64,000 nt of DNA from Rhinopomastus cyanomelas (Eukaryota > Chordata > Aves > Bucerotiformes > Rhinopomastidae), in contig VXBP01008287.1 in NCBI GenBank assembly GCA_013400115.1, forward strand, positions 187,351-251,350, read 5' to 3'. The notes below the pieces were generated by a model that searched no databases, had not been told where the DNA came from, and saw only the letters and a program-made list of their open reading frames with translations. This document shows, piece after piece, positions 31,778 to 42,841 of the stretch. Every line of letters begins with the position of its first letter. Position 1 is the first letter of the stretch. Made by a program: the position numbers and the translations under genes.

Positions 31778-32969
31778 TGCTGAGAAGAGGCTCAACATCT
31801 TGACGTGAGCATGACTGAAATCACCACATCCCATGTGTGGAAGAGTGATGTTTTCTCACCAGTACCAGTAATAACATCTACCAAATCCTTTCCTATATCT
31901 AAGGCTGTATAAAAGTAATTCAGGTCTACAAAGCCCTTTCTCCTTTCCTCATTGATGAGAACCCTACCCATGAGGACAGAAGAATGAGTCTTGCAGAAGG
32001 AAAATGGACAATAAAGCAGATTATTTTAACATACTGTGTTTTCTCCCAACAGCAATCCTTGATGGAAATCACATTCTTCCTACCTGTCTTCAACCCTTTC
32101 AGGCAGGAGACTGAGAGATGTGGAGAGCAGCAAAAGCAGCACACAACTCATGGGGTGCTTTGCACAGAGACATAACACTGATAAGACAGGAGTAAGAATG
32201 ACGGAAAGCTTGTGTTACCAAAGGTGTGGATCACCCCGACCTCACAACAACATCGACGCAGAGTTTCTGGAACACAGTCTTTGGAAGGATAAGTCTGTAT
32301 TTTGACTGAATTTGGGATGAATGTTGATGTGGTGACTTTCCTTGCCTACAGCCCCAGAACCAATGGTTTGACGAGAAGCAGCTTGCTGCAAAACAGCAGG
32401 ACCCCAGGCAGTGCTAACTGCACGAGAGAAAACAGCAAGGGGGGAAAAAAAGGCATGATTTTCATCCAAACAGGATCCTTCTCCTTTGAGTTATGGTTAG
32501 AGATAAGCAGAGACCAAGCATGTGTCTTCTTGAGGTACTTCTGCAACATGATCTGAACCAAAAAAGTTTGGGATGAGCAACTTAGGAGCAAAGAAATCCT
32601 GAAGAAATCAAACTCCTTCAGTTTTGGATGTGAACTACGGAGCCCAGCACAGAAGGACCAGAACCTTTTCCTAGATGATATATGGACTGCATGTACAAAG
32701 CCGTAAAATATCCTGTCTGCTTTATCTTGGGCGGAGCAAGAGGGGAAGGAAAGTCACAGTGCTCTCCTCCCTTTATCAAAATAGTCTGTGCCTATCTAAG
32801 AATCAAGGGTAAAGTAATAATAGGAATGCTTTGGGCTGCTCATTGAAGCCAACGGGTGACATGGATAATACACATACTTGAACATCCTCCAAGCATTTAA
32901 CACCCTCCGATTTAGACAACGTGTCTGTGCCGCATCCCTCCAACCCGTTCCTGCGTAGGCTCATAAAAT
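31778..32969. other. Unique spacer
   Basis: Nothing recognisable. Overlapping short frames on both strands without domains. Confidence 0.5.
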
Positions 32970-33203
32970 GCACAGATTTAGATTAGATCTTAGGAAGAAA
33001 TTCCTCCCTGTGAGGGTGCTGAGGCCCTGGAACAGGTTGCCAGGGAGGTTGTGGCTGCTCCATCCCTTGCGCTGTTCAAGACCGGGTTGGATGGGGCTCT
33101 GGGCAGCATGGTCCAGTGAGAGGTGTCCCTGCCCATGGCAAGGAGTTGGGATTAGATGATCTTTAAGGTCCCTTCCAATCCAAACCAGTCTGTGATTCTA
33201 TAA
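32970..33203 (+). mobile_element. CR1 LINE 3' fragment, group D
   Basis: 'gattagatcttaggaagaaa', 'ttcctccctgtgagggtgct', 'ccctggaacaggttgccagg', 'gggttggatggggctctggg' and 'gtccctgcccatggcaagga', ending 'gtgattctataag'. A T/A-rich run (33217-33239) follows shortly after the tail. Confidence 0.93.
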
Positions 33204-33868
33204 GCATACAATTCTCTTTTTTTTTTTATTTAAAAAAAAGCTTCTCTGGCCTCTCAGATTCATTTTTCCACCACTCACATCCTCCACCACTCTCCTCGTA
33301 TAGAAGACTCAGCACCTTCCAGCCTGCTGCAGAATGGCACCTTCTGCATGTCCTCGGTATGTCACCAGCTGAAAGATATCCCCCCAGAATGTCTCATTGG
33401 ACACACATTTACTCACGTCTGTTTTGCTGGTGATGAGTATTTGTGCATTTCCTGAATCTATGAATATGTAAAAGTTTATATTAACATTATTTAAAAATAC
33501 GTATTATTGTTATTATAACCACATTAAATGCATCGATGTGAAATATTACAACTCTGTATATTACGAAGAGTGCAGTATTTTTCTTCTACAAGGCAGATCA
33601 CAGGGTGTAGGGCACCAAAGAGAACATCTGCTCTGTGTGAATAGGATATCAAGAGCTCAGTGGTGGTGGAGTACCTCCTCTAATGAAAGGTCACTGGATG
33701 TGTCTAAATTACAGAAATTGAAGTCCCAAGAACCCCTGAACAAACCTCAGCTGAATCTGTGGGCAGGTCAGTTGCTCCACAGAGGGTTAATAAGGGGCTA
33801 ACCCAAATTATTTGTTGCTCTTTGTGGTTTGACGGATGAAGATCAAATATAAGGTCACTAGAAAAAAT
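33204..33868. other. Unique spacer
   Basis: AT-rich at 33470-33560. No gene or dispersed repeat recognised. Confidence 0.5.
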
Positions 33869-33952
33869 GATTTAGTGGGCAGGGCAGGGTTGGGTTGACA
33901 GTTGGACTGGATGATCTTGAAGGTCTCTTCCAACCTTAATGATTCTATGATA
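33869..33952 (+). mobile_element. CR1 LINE terminal fragment, group B
   Basis: Only the last 84 bases: 'tttagtgggcagggcagggt', 'gttggactggatgatcttga' and 'ggtctcttccaaccttaatg', then ATTCTATGAT. Confidence 0.92.
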
Positions 33953-34562
33953 TTCCTCATCCAGTGTAGACTGAAACACAACCCAGAAGAGAGGAAAGCT
34001 TTGCTCTGCAGACGTCAGTTGGTCTGGTTACATGGAGAGTGCTCCACACATTTCCCGGGCCTAGTGGGGAGCTCAGGGACTAACCATACCCCTGAGGAGC
34101 AACCCTTCCTGCTATCCCCCCTGGACAATGCTATCTGTCACCCCTCCTTCTTCAGGCTTATTTGCAGCTGATACCATAAGCCCCTAATTCAATACAAAGC
34201 TGTGACTTGCCCATTGCTTCCTCCAGGATGCCAGCAAAACGATGGAGGTGACCAAGCCCCGTGTGTGGCTATAAATGTTTTAAAAGCTACAGCATCCCAA
34301 GACAGGGAGGGGGAGAAAAAAAGGCACATCTTCTCATGACTTACGCAACTGATACGAACTATTTGTTACACATTCCCTTTGGGGATGTATTTTGGTTCAA
34401 AATCTGTGATAGCAGCTGATAACGAGCTACACATTTCTTCTGAAGCAGTGCAGACTGGTGCTAATTAGAAGCACACTCTGCTTGACTACGAGGTACAAGA
34501 ACTCCAAAACAGTCACTGCCATTTCACAGGCTTCTGCAATGACAGACTGGACTCTCTGTCTG
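33953..34562. other. Unique spacer
   Basis: Nothing recognisable. Confidence 0.5.
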
Positions 34563-35009
34563 AGCGCAGAGCCACAAAGATGATGAAGGGAGTGGAGCAT
34601 CTCCCTGATGAGGAAAGGCTGAGGGAGCTGGCTCTCTTTAGCTTGAAGAAAGGAGACTGAGGGATGATCCCATTAATGTTCATAAATACGGAAAAGGCGA
34701 ATGTCAGGAGGATGGAGCTAGGCTCTGCTCAGTGTCATCTAATGACAGGACAAGGAGCAGTGGGTGTCAGCGGGAACACAGGAGGCTCCACTTAAATATG
34801 AGAAGGAACTTCTTCTCAGTGAGAGTGACAGAGCACTGGAAGGGGCTGCCCAGGAAGCGTGTGGAGTCTCCTTCTCTGGACACATTTAAAACCTGCCTGG
34901 CCATGTTCCTGTGTGACTTGATCTAGGGGATCCTGCTGTGGCAGGGGGATTGGACTGGATGACCTTTCAAGGTCTCTTCCAGTCCCTAATGTTCTGTGAT
35001 TCTGTGATA
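34563..35009 (+). mobile_element. CR1 LINE 3' fragment, group A
   Basis: 'gcgcagagccacaaagatga', 'gagcatctccctgatgagga', 'gctctctttagcttgaagaa', 'gggtgtcagcgggaacacag', 'agcactggaaggggctgccc' and 'gatcctgctgtggcaggggg', ending 'gttctgtgattctgtgat'. The frame 34732-34926 keeps ...NFFSVRVTEHWKGLPRKRVE..., where the usual WNRLP has become WKGLP. Confidence 0.94.
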
Positions 35010-35620
35010 TTAATCAACACAATTATTTTTCTTAGCTAAGAAAAAGTCAGAGCAGCAGCCATCAGGCTTGACACAGAGTAAAAAAACAATCAAGCAGGAC
35101 CAGCCGAGGAGCTTTTTCTTTTCTAAGACTGTTACGTTTTCATCAGAAAAATTAAAAAGCTTTCAACTGGGGCTAGTAAATTTTTCTTTGTCTTAAAGAC
35201 AAAAACTTTCAGGAAATGTAATTTGTTCTTCCCCCCTGTGGAAAGCAAAGCTGCTTTGTAAAAAAAGGTGCTTTAAGCTATAAACCTGGCTGGAAATTTG
35301 TGGCTGGTTTTTGTGTGCTTTTTCTGCGCTCTCTGGCAATCGTGTTGCATCAACAAACATTAACTCCTTGTGCTGTGGGTCCACACAGCTGTACGAGATG
35401 CAAGGAGACTGCTGTGTCCCGTGCAGAGATGAAGAAATGGATGACCTTACGGCAGCTGCCACCACAAAGCCAGTGCAGCTGAGAGCTTGACAACACTGAA
35501 CATCATCATCACTCGTGTTATATCATCCTGCGCTCCTGCGCGAGCAAGGCTGAGACCACAGACTACAGACACACAAGGAGGCAATTTTAGCTCTTGGGGC
35601 ATGATTTAATAGTATCTCTC
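35010..35620. other. Unique spacer with two palindromes
   Basis: A perfect 20-base palindrome lies at 35026-35045 and a near-perfect 17-base one at 35187-35203. No gene recognised. Confidence 0.5.
35026..35045. repeat. Perfect 20-base palindrome
   Basis: TTTTTCTTAGCTAAGAAAAA equals its own reverse complement, with no spacer. It lies 16 bases past the tail of the CR1 at 34563. Confidence 0.9.
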
Positions 35621-35971
35621 TTATAGTGACCTTCCAGTCCCTGAAAGGGGCTGCCAGAAGGCTGGGGAAGAGTGTTCACAAAGGCAGGGAATGATAGGAT
35701 GAGGAGTCATGGTTTGAAGGTGGAAAAGGGAGACTGGGGCTGAACGGGAGGAAAAAGTTCTTGAATCTGAGAGTGGGGGATCCCTGGAACAGACTGCCCA
35801 GAGAGATGGTGATGGAGGCCCCATCCCTGGAGCCATTCAAGGTCAGGCTGGATGGAGCTCTGGGCAATCTGTTCTGGTGAGTGATGGCCCTGTTTGTTGT
35901 AGTGGGGTTGGCCTAGATGACCTTTGGAGGTCCTTTCCGACCCAATACACTCTATGGCTCTATGATTCTAT
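35621..35971 (+). mobile_element. CR1 LINE 3' fragment, group C
   Basis: 'tatagtgaccttccagtccc', 'ggggaagagtgttcacaaag', 'gatgaggagtcatggtttga', 'ccctggaacagactgcccag', 'gcctagatgacctttggagg', then degenerate octamers 'ctatggctctatgattcta'. It is a relative of the copy at 4098. Confidence 0.93.
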
Positions 35972-36758
35972 CACAGCCTACTGCTGCGACAATGGTGTGG
36001 ACAAGAATCTTTTCCATGGGTAGGAATAGATTCAGAGAACTTCTCTATAAGAATTAATAAGAATTTCCCACTGCAGTGAAAATCATGGCATGATGAAGGT
36101 GAGGAAAGCACCAGAACAAGACTTTTGGTGACAGATCTTACAATCACATACCTGATGTCCCAAGCTGTGTCCAACCATCTCCACCACAGACCCATGGTTT
36201 TCCTGGTCATGTTCAGTATGAGGAATCATCTGCTAATTTCAAAGCTATAGCTGGGTCTTTCCTTTTGCCACATCTTGCCAAACACTTGGGTTAAATAGTA
36301 AATGAGGTGTTCTCAAACAGATCTGTATTAGTTTTTCAGGAGTTAGACAGCATTTCCTTCTCCAAATATAGGGGAAAAAAGAAAAGTGGTGGTTTTTCAA
36401 CTTCTAGTTCCAGCCACAGCTGGCTTTGTGTACCTGGCAGTCACTGCTGGGCTATCTAATGGGTTGCTGCTGAGCGCCTGCAATTGGCTGGAAGCATTTC
36501 AATCCTCCTCCTGCAGGAGAAGAGTTCAGTAAAGCTTCTATCAGGTTCTCCAGCATGAAACTTTCCTACCTGGCAAACTTACAAACAAAAGGGCCTTTCC
36601 CCTATTCCCTGAGTAGATTTAATAAACCAGTGAAACCTCCAAGCTCACAAGTTGGAGGAAGAAGCCAATGTGGAGGGACTCAAAAGAGCCACAGCGCACC
36701 AGTGCAAACACACGGGTGAGGTTTCACGTCAACAGGGGAAAAAACTATGCAGAGGCAC
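35972..36758. other. Unique spacer
   Basis: Nothing recognisable. Confidence 0.5.
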
Positions 36759-36840
36759 AAGTCTAGGTGATCCCGGTCTGGCAGTGGGATTGGACTGGAT
36801 GATCTTTCGATGTCCCTTCCAATCCCTAATGATTCTATGG
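36759..36840 (+). mobile_element. CR1 LINE terminal fragment, group A
   Basis: Last 80 bases only: 'gtctaggtgatcccggtctg', 'attggactggatgatctttc' and 'cccttccaatccctaatgat', then TCTATGG. Confidence 0.92.
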
Positions 36841-38333
36841 GGCTACCACGAGGAATCCAAAGACTGAAAGAAGTCCAGGTCGCTTGGTACTGCTGGGCTG
36901 GCCCAATGCCTTAAAGAAACAGAGAGTGATCTCCAGCGAGGGAAGTTTCCATGAAACAGCCTCACGAGGACATCCTGCGCTGCTCCACCACATTTTTTCC
37001 AGGAAAAACAGCCAGCAGCCCAAACCAAACCCCAAACAACATAGACCTCAGAAACATAAATAAAATTGAGTAGGAGAAAGAAGTCTTCAAAAATCTGGGA
37101 AAGAAAGGAAAGAAGCAGCCCAGCTGAAGGCACCATAGGGCTTGAAGAAGTCCAGCCTGCTGTTTGTTCACTGCACCAGAGTAAATGTGATGAAGTTATC
37201 CCCAGGAGTGAGAGCTTTGTCTGGCTAGAGCACAACAACATGCCTGTTCCCAAAAAATGGGAGGTTTCATGCAGTCTTCATCACCAGAGAGCAGGAACTT
37301 TCCATGCAAAGGCAATGAGGAGATTGACCGGGCACTGTGCACCGCCAGTCCCTTGGAGGACGGATGGAAGATCATGCGTTGGAGTGTCTGACTCTGTCTG
37401 CAGGCACTACAAAGAGACAATCCAGACAAAGGACCCCCTCAATGGCACGTGAGTGGTGGTGAGCAGAGGGCTGTAAGTGCAGCTGACATCAGGGGGAAGA
37501 AAAAGGGGTCTCCAAGAAAAACAGCAGAGGCTCATGTACTGTGCCTTTAAATAACAAGCTCTTCTCTTCCAGATGATTTTAATAAGCCCAGGCACATGTG
37601 TTGTAACCCCTTGATGCAGTACAATATGAATAACCAAATAAAAGATCTCTCCAGATTTTAAGATTTACTGTTTGCGATGGGAAAAGGCCAACCAGATGAC
37701 ATCATTATACTTCAAATGTGAATTACTGCCAAGTTTGGTAATACTAAACTAGAGAAATTGATCCTCTATGTTTTTGCAGAAAAATCCTCGATCTTTGGCT
37801 TCGGAGGTGATTTTTTTTTTCTCTTGTTATTTATGTCACTATAACGTTCACGTTTAGTAAATTTGAATTGTACTTAAAACTAGAGCCAGAGCACCTTATC
37901 TTGCAGGTTATTTGTTTTCAGCCATCTGCTTAGCTGGAAATAATCAGGTCGAACAATTTATGGGTTAAAGAGTCAATGGATTGTGTTGGATAATTCCACA
38001 AAGAGCCAAATTCCAGCTCAGGCAAAGCCGTGCTTGGCTTGGAGGGGAGTCTGCCTGAGGAGGATGTTCGGTCCCTGTCTGGGAGATGTTGCTTTCTTTG
38101 CCTCTAAGGAAGAAAATCCATACGTATGTAGCAGTAACAGGCTTTTCACGTGAGACGTCTGGATTTCTAGAAGTATGGAGCCATGAGACTCCAGCAAGCA
38201 TGATACTACCATGTCACCACCTTTGCTTGGGGACGCCACATCTTCTCATCTCTCACGGCTATTTCAAACACCCCTTTAACTGAGGTCCACTAAACACAGT
38301 TGAGCCCACTGCAGAGCTACATAGATCAACTCC

Positions 38334-38408
38334 CTGAGAGGTTAAGCCGCTTGCCCAAGACTGCAAAGTGATTCACAGGCAGAGCTGAAACCAAAAACCA
38401 CGAAGCTG
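38334..38408 (+). mobile_element. MIR-like SINE remnant
   Basis: The order 'gagaggttaagccgcttgcc', 'caagactgcaaagtgattca' and 'caggcagagctgaaaccaaa' follows the MIR core (gaggttaag-acttgcccaag-tcacacagc-gcagagctgg) with many substitutions. MIR is an ancient tRNA-derived SINE present in small numbers in birds. No tRNA-like head or A tail remains. Confidence 0.5.
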
Positions 38409-38575
38409 TTTTTCCCACACCCCTGCACACCACTTCTTTCAGGCTGTTTGTTGATGATGTGACTAACAACAGTCGCACGGCTCTGCACTGCAGACAACGC
38501 CAGTGACTTCTCTTGATATTTTTTTCCCTTTGTTTTTTCAAATCAAGTGTTTTCTCGACATCTTTTGTTTTCCAG

Positions 38576-38674
38576 TGCAGCAAAGGATTCCGAAATTTCA
38601 AGTTCCAGCAGTGTCTGCAGACAAATCCATACTCGTTGGGCCAGGAAAAAGTTCTATTTTTACAGCACACACAG
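38576..38674 (+). other. Weak exon candidate, 33 codons
   Basis: Preceded by 'catcttttgttttccag', a good acceptor, and followed by 'cacag|gtatat', an acceptable donor. The 99 bases are open in two + frames (one begins CSKGFRNFKFQQC and ends HTQ) and on the - strand, so the open state itself says little. No family recognised. Confidence 0.12.
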
Positions 38675-40444
38675 GTATATTTATTAAAGCAGCCACATGT
38701 ACACGGAGGTATGTTGCATTTATCTCCTCTGAAGCCCCAAGCTGTACAACTGACATTGTTCTTAAAAACATGGAGCATGACACGCACGAAACGCACTTGG
38801 TTCTTCTTGACAGCTCGGTGCTGTGAGCGCTTCAGAGCACTGAATGTCATATCTGAGCCTTAAATACCATTTCCATATCCTTGCTGCCATGAGCTACTCT
38901 ACCCTGTAGTTGGCACCAGGAGGTGAGACATCTGAAAGGCTGCGGACCACAAGCAGTGCAGCCCAGTTGTTTATTCTTGTTGACATCTGTAGCCAACTGG
39001 GAAGTCTTGTGGTGAAGAAGGGGTTTTCTCAGTACTGACAAAGGGTTGATTTGAGGTGACCTCCTTTGGCAGGACCATGAACTCCATCCCATCACAGAGG
39101 TGATGGCGAATGTCTGGTGGACGTGGCAGTGAGAAGAGTGCCTGGAGCATGCCCATAGCATGGGAGCAGCGGTGAAAAGCAGAAGATGAGGCCAGAATAA
39201 GCACTGGAATTGAGGAACTCCAAAGGGAAGTTTTTGGGGCCAAGGGCTGGTTGGGAACAGCACTTAGCTCTCCAAGCTAGAAGAGACTTTCCGGCTCTTT
39301 GATTCCTGGTGTGTGGAGGGAAGCGGGACTTCATAGCTTCCCATGGAAGAAACGGCCCACATCACCACCAGCCCTGACTCCAGCCAGGCATTCCTCTTCC
39401 CACCAGCCAAACAGGGAAAGAAAACAGGCAGTAGAAGAAAAAGAGAAGTGCTAAATCCTGAATTTTGGCAAGCCCCTTCAGCTGAAAAAAAAAGGTTTCA
39501 ATCCTCTCTGGTTACAGTGAAAACCACTGTTTGAACTGCGGGCAAGTTCAAGCCTAGAAAGGTTTTTGTAGGACCAGTTGTGAGGGGGTTTGAGGTGGAG
39601 CAGTTGGCACATACGGAAGCAGTCAGGGTCTGTTGCCAGTTTTAGTCACTCTGGCTGGCATGGAGACATATTGGAGAAGCTGTGTGTGATGCAGCATCCC
39701 CCTTAGATGCTCTCAGCCTTAGAAGCTAGTTTGCTTGAAGCTCAAGACTTGGGGAGTTTTGGGTGGCTCAAAGAACTTTCTGTTGCAAATAACAAGCCTG
39801 GGGGAGAAGGTTTAGGAATGAGGAGCTCTTGGGTACGGAAAGAGGTAGAAATATTTGCTGCTGCTTTTTTAAAAACCTGGTTTCTCCATAGATCTCATAG
39901 AGGATGGAGGTCTGGGGTGGGAAAGCAGAAAGTCTCTATTCCTGCTCTCCTTGCTGCACTCCTAGGTGCTCTGCTAGTCAGATTGCTGATAGACATGGGA
40001 ATCTGGTTCACCAACAGCCACAGGCAAGAGTGTGAAAGCAATTATGTGTTTCACAGCACGCAGCATCTGCCATGGGCTTGGCAGAACTGTCCCCAAGAGT
40101 CAAAAGAATAAGGAATATAGAAAATCCTGAATTCATACATCGAAATTACCTGTAATGAAACCCCAGAAGGTAGAAACTAAGGAGCTAAAACACAACATTT
40201 GGTAAAGGTCCCTGCACTAAGACATCAGGGACACATTTTCCCCCGGAACTTTACTTTTAACTCTGTGTGGAGGATGGAGACCATGTTTGCTGACATAGCA
40301 TGTTATACTTGGAGGGGCCATCAGAAGTGAGAAGGAGCAAGACCATCCATGTGGAGGTGAAAGAGCTACAACAAAGCCCTCTGAGGAAAGAATTGTCCCT
40401 TTCCCATAGTGTGCTCTTTATTTGTCCTCCTTCTTCCCATATAG

Positions 40445-40594
40445 GGACATTGGAACAAGCTATCCCTGGAGGTGTTCAAAAAATGAGTAGATGTGGCACT
40501 AGGGCACAGGGTTTGGTTAGCAGAATGGGGCTGGATTGGTGGTTGGACTGGATGGTCTTGGAGGTCTCTTCCAACCTTAATGATTGTATGATTC
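40445..40594 (+). mobile_element. CR1 LINE 3' fragment, group B
   Basis: 'acattggaacaagctatccc', 'gagtagatgtggcactaggg' and 'ttggactggatggtcttgga', ending 'aatgattgtatgattca'. A GGAA microsatellite begins 17 bases beyond the tail. Confidence 0.93.
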
Positions 40595-40610
40595 ATATAC
40601 ATCCCAGAAT

Positions 40611-40670
40611 GGAAGGAAAGAAGGACAGAAGGAAAGGCAGGCAGGGAGGGAGGGAGGAAGGAAGGAAGGA
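40611..40670 (+). repeat. (GGAA)n purine-rich microsatellite
   Basis: About 60 bases of G/A-only or nearly G/A-only sequence made of GGAA, AGAA and GGGA units, with a few C. GGAA is also the core of ETS-family binding sites. Confidence 0.93.
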
Positions 40671-41452
40671 CAACCCAACGTTGCAAGCCAAAGTACTCAT
40701 GCACCTAAATTCTGGCTGTGTCACAAAGGGAAACTAAATCTCAGGATAAAGGAGGCAGGCACCATCGCGGGAGGGTGTTTACAACCAGGAAGAAGCTCCA
40801 TGTTACCACTGCATTTGTGCTTGTGACAGCACTCGGATTCATTTTATTTCACAAACAATCATGGCTGCTTCCCGGCTTTGAACTTCGGTCGGGTGGCGTT
40901 CAGCGTTTCAGCAGTTTTAGTGGTGTCCAACTAAAACATGTAATGTGGTCAGAAATGTGTTTTCCCTGCTTTAAGAGGAGCAAGAGAAGGGAACTTGGAG
41001 GAGCTTCTGGTCCCTGTTTTTTTCCCTCTTTATTGGACGACTTGAAATATGAAAGAGAATCTGTTTCTGCGCGAACGTATCCCGTCGGACTATTTTTGAA
41101 AAACATCATTTAGAGCTTTGCAAAGAATGGACTTTTATTTTTTTGCTTTTAAATTTGGCTGCCAAACCAGAAAACCCAGGGAAAAAAGTTAATTTGAGAT
41201 TGACTATCTTCTGTGACTATGAAAGAATGAATGATCCTGTTGCATTTTCACATTTGGATTAGTATTTTCTTAGTCTTTAGAAAGAGGCAAAAAAGAGGGG
41301 AAACAAGCTGGTTCAAAGAAAGCAAACCAAATACACGAAATGGATTTCATTTCCTCCTTGCTTTGCAGGCAAATCTGGAAGTTGCCTGACTAATTTATAT
41401 CAAAGGAATATTTTCAGAATTTTCTTTCCAGACACAGCTCCAGTGAATTTCC

Positions 41453-41522
41453 AATCATTAATAATGATGTGAATAATATCATTGATTAATAATGAATGAA
41501 AATCATTAATAATGCAATTAAC
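41453..41522. promoter_or_regulatory. Cluster of ATTAATAATG repeats (homeodomain-like cores)
   Basis: ATTAATAATG starts at 41457, 41485 and 41505. The 14-base word AATCATTAATAATG is exact at 41453-41466 and 41501-41514. TAAT/ATTA is the core bound by many homeodomain proteins. An AT-rich slippage product is the alternative. Confidence 0.3.
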
Positions 41523-41586
41523 AATCACCTCATTTCACAAGGGGTGATTCATGAGGTATTCTCTCCCAGATAAATGACTAAAACAT

Positions 41587-41865
41587 GGAATCACAGAATT
41601 ATTGAGGCTAGAAAAGCCCTCTGAGCTCATCCAGCCCAGCCCATGACCTAACATCACCACATTGGCCAGACCAGGGCACTAAGGGCCATAGCCAGTGTGT
41701 CCTTAAGCACCTGCAGTGATGGGGAGTCCACCACCTCCCTGGGCAGTCCATTCCAGTGTCTAATAACCCCTTCTGTGAGGAAGGGCTTCTTAACATCCAA
41801 CCTAACCCTCCCCTGGCAGCTTCAGGCCCTGCCCTCTCGCCCTGGTGCTAGCCACCTGGGGAAAA
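41587..41865 (-). mobile_element. CR1 LINE 3' fragment, minus strand, group E
   Basis: 'ggaatcacagaattattgag', 'ctctgagctcatccagccca', 'accacattggccagaccagg', 'ccctgggcagtccattccag' and 'ttaacatccaacctaaccct'. Nearly the same text as the copy at 61463. Confidence 0.93.
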
Positions 41866-42384
41866 CAATCCTTCAGTGTTGCCTTAACCGGTGATGTCAA
41901 AACTTTGAAACCACACAGCACCCAGGGCTGTGCAGTGGACCTCCAGCAAAAACCTCACCAGTGTGAAATAAAAACATGGCCTGAGCACAAAACCCTTCTG
42001 CAGCACACTTTCCTCTTCAGGGCACCCACAAATGAGAGACAGATGCAGCAGTGTCTTCTCACCTTTCAGGTGTGGAGCTGTGACCAACTACAATGGGATA
42101 TTTGTAGCCCACCTTGACTGCTAAGTCTAACACTTGAATCTCAGCATGATCATCTAACGCCATGTGCCTCCCCTGTAGTTACTCCTGCTCTTGTCCAAGC
42201 AGTGCATTTTTGAGAACTAGAGGAAGAATGGTCCAGATTCCCCCAGCTTTCTTGAAATCAAGCAATGACACAAACTAAACTGCCACCAGCTTGCCAAAGG
42301 AGGATCCCTTGGAGGACCCTGACACAAGCCATGACTCAGATGCCTCTTACTTTTCTCCGAAGACGTCATAGCCCAAACTTTCCA
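41866..42384. other. Unique spacer
   Basis: Nothing recognisable. Confidence 0.5.
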
Positions 42385-42841
42385 CCACAGAATCACACAT
42401 TAATCATGGTTGGAAAGGACCTCCTAGATCACCAAGTCCAACCATACCCACAAAACCAAAAAACCTAAATACCCGATCGATTGACAAACACTAACTAACC
42501 CCCTAGCCTGCCACTAAAGCAGGTCATGAAGCACTACATCTACACGTTTCTTCAGTACCTCCAGGGATGGTGACTCAACCACCTCCCTGGGAAGGCCATT
42601 CCAGTGCCTCACCACTCTTTCTGCAAAGAATTTCTTCCTAATATCCAATCCAAACTTCCCCTACCTCAACTTCAGGCCATTTCCCCTGATTTTGTCATTA
42701 GTTACTAAAGAGAAGATGCCAACACCCACTTCTCTACAACCTCCTTTCAGATAGTTGTAGAGGACAATGAGGTCCCACCTCAGCCTCCTCTTCTCCAAAC
42801 TAAACATGCCCAGCTCCCTCAGTCTCTCCTCATGTGACTTT
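42385..42841 (-). mobile_element. CR1 LINE 3' fragment, minus strand, group B
   Basis: 'cacagaatcacacattaatc', 'ggttggaaaggacctcctag', 'catctacacgtttcttcagt', 'accacctccctgggaaggcc', 'cctcctttcagatagttgta', then 'cccagctccctcagtctctc'. Full-looking 3' part with many point changes. 5' truncated. Confidence 0.93.

Larger units (their letters stand above)
36841..40444. other. CR1-free spacer of 3.6 kb
   Basis: The longest stretch without CR1 in the window. It holds a MIR-like remnant (38334-38408) and a weak exon candidate (38576-38674) inside a stop-poor patch that is open on both strands (+ 38503-38863, - 38326-38850). Other frames (128 codons at 37066, 138 at 38847, 134 at 39707) show no recognisable domain. 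Confidence 0.45.
40595..41586. other. Unique spacer with a TAAT cluster
   Basis: Apart from the microsatellite, the notable part is 41440-41530, where ATTAATAATG occurs three times. No gene recognised. The 131-codon frame at 40718-41113 has no domain. Confidence 0.5.

Noticed and set aside
39707..40111. 134-codon frame with a hydrophobic stretch (IPALLAALLGALLVRLLID)
   Set aside because: One hydrophobic run is not enough. No family recognised and no supporting context.
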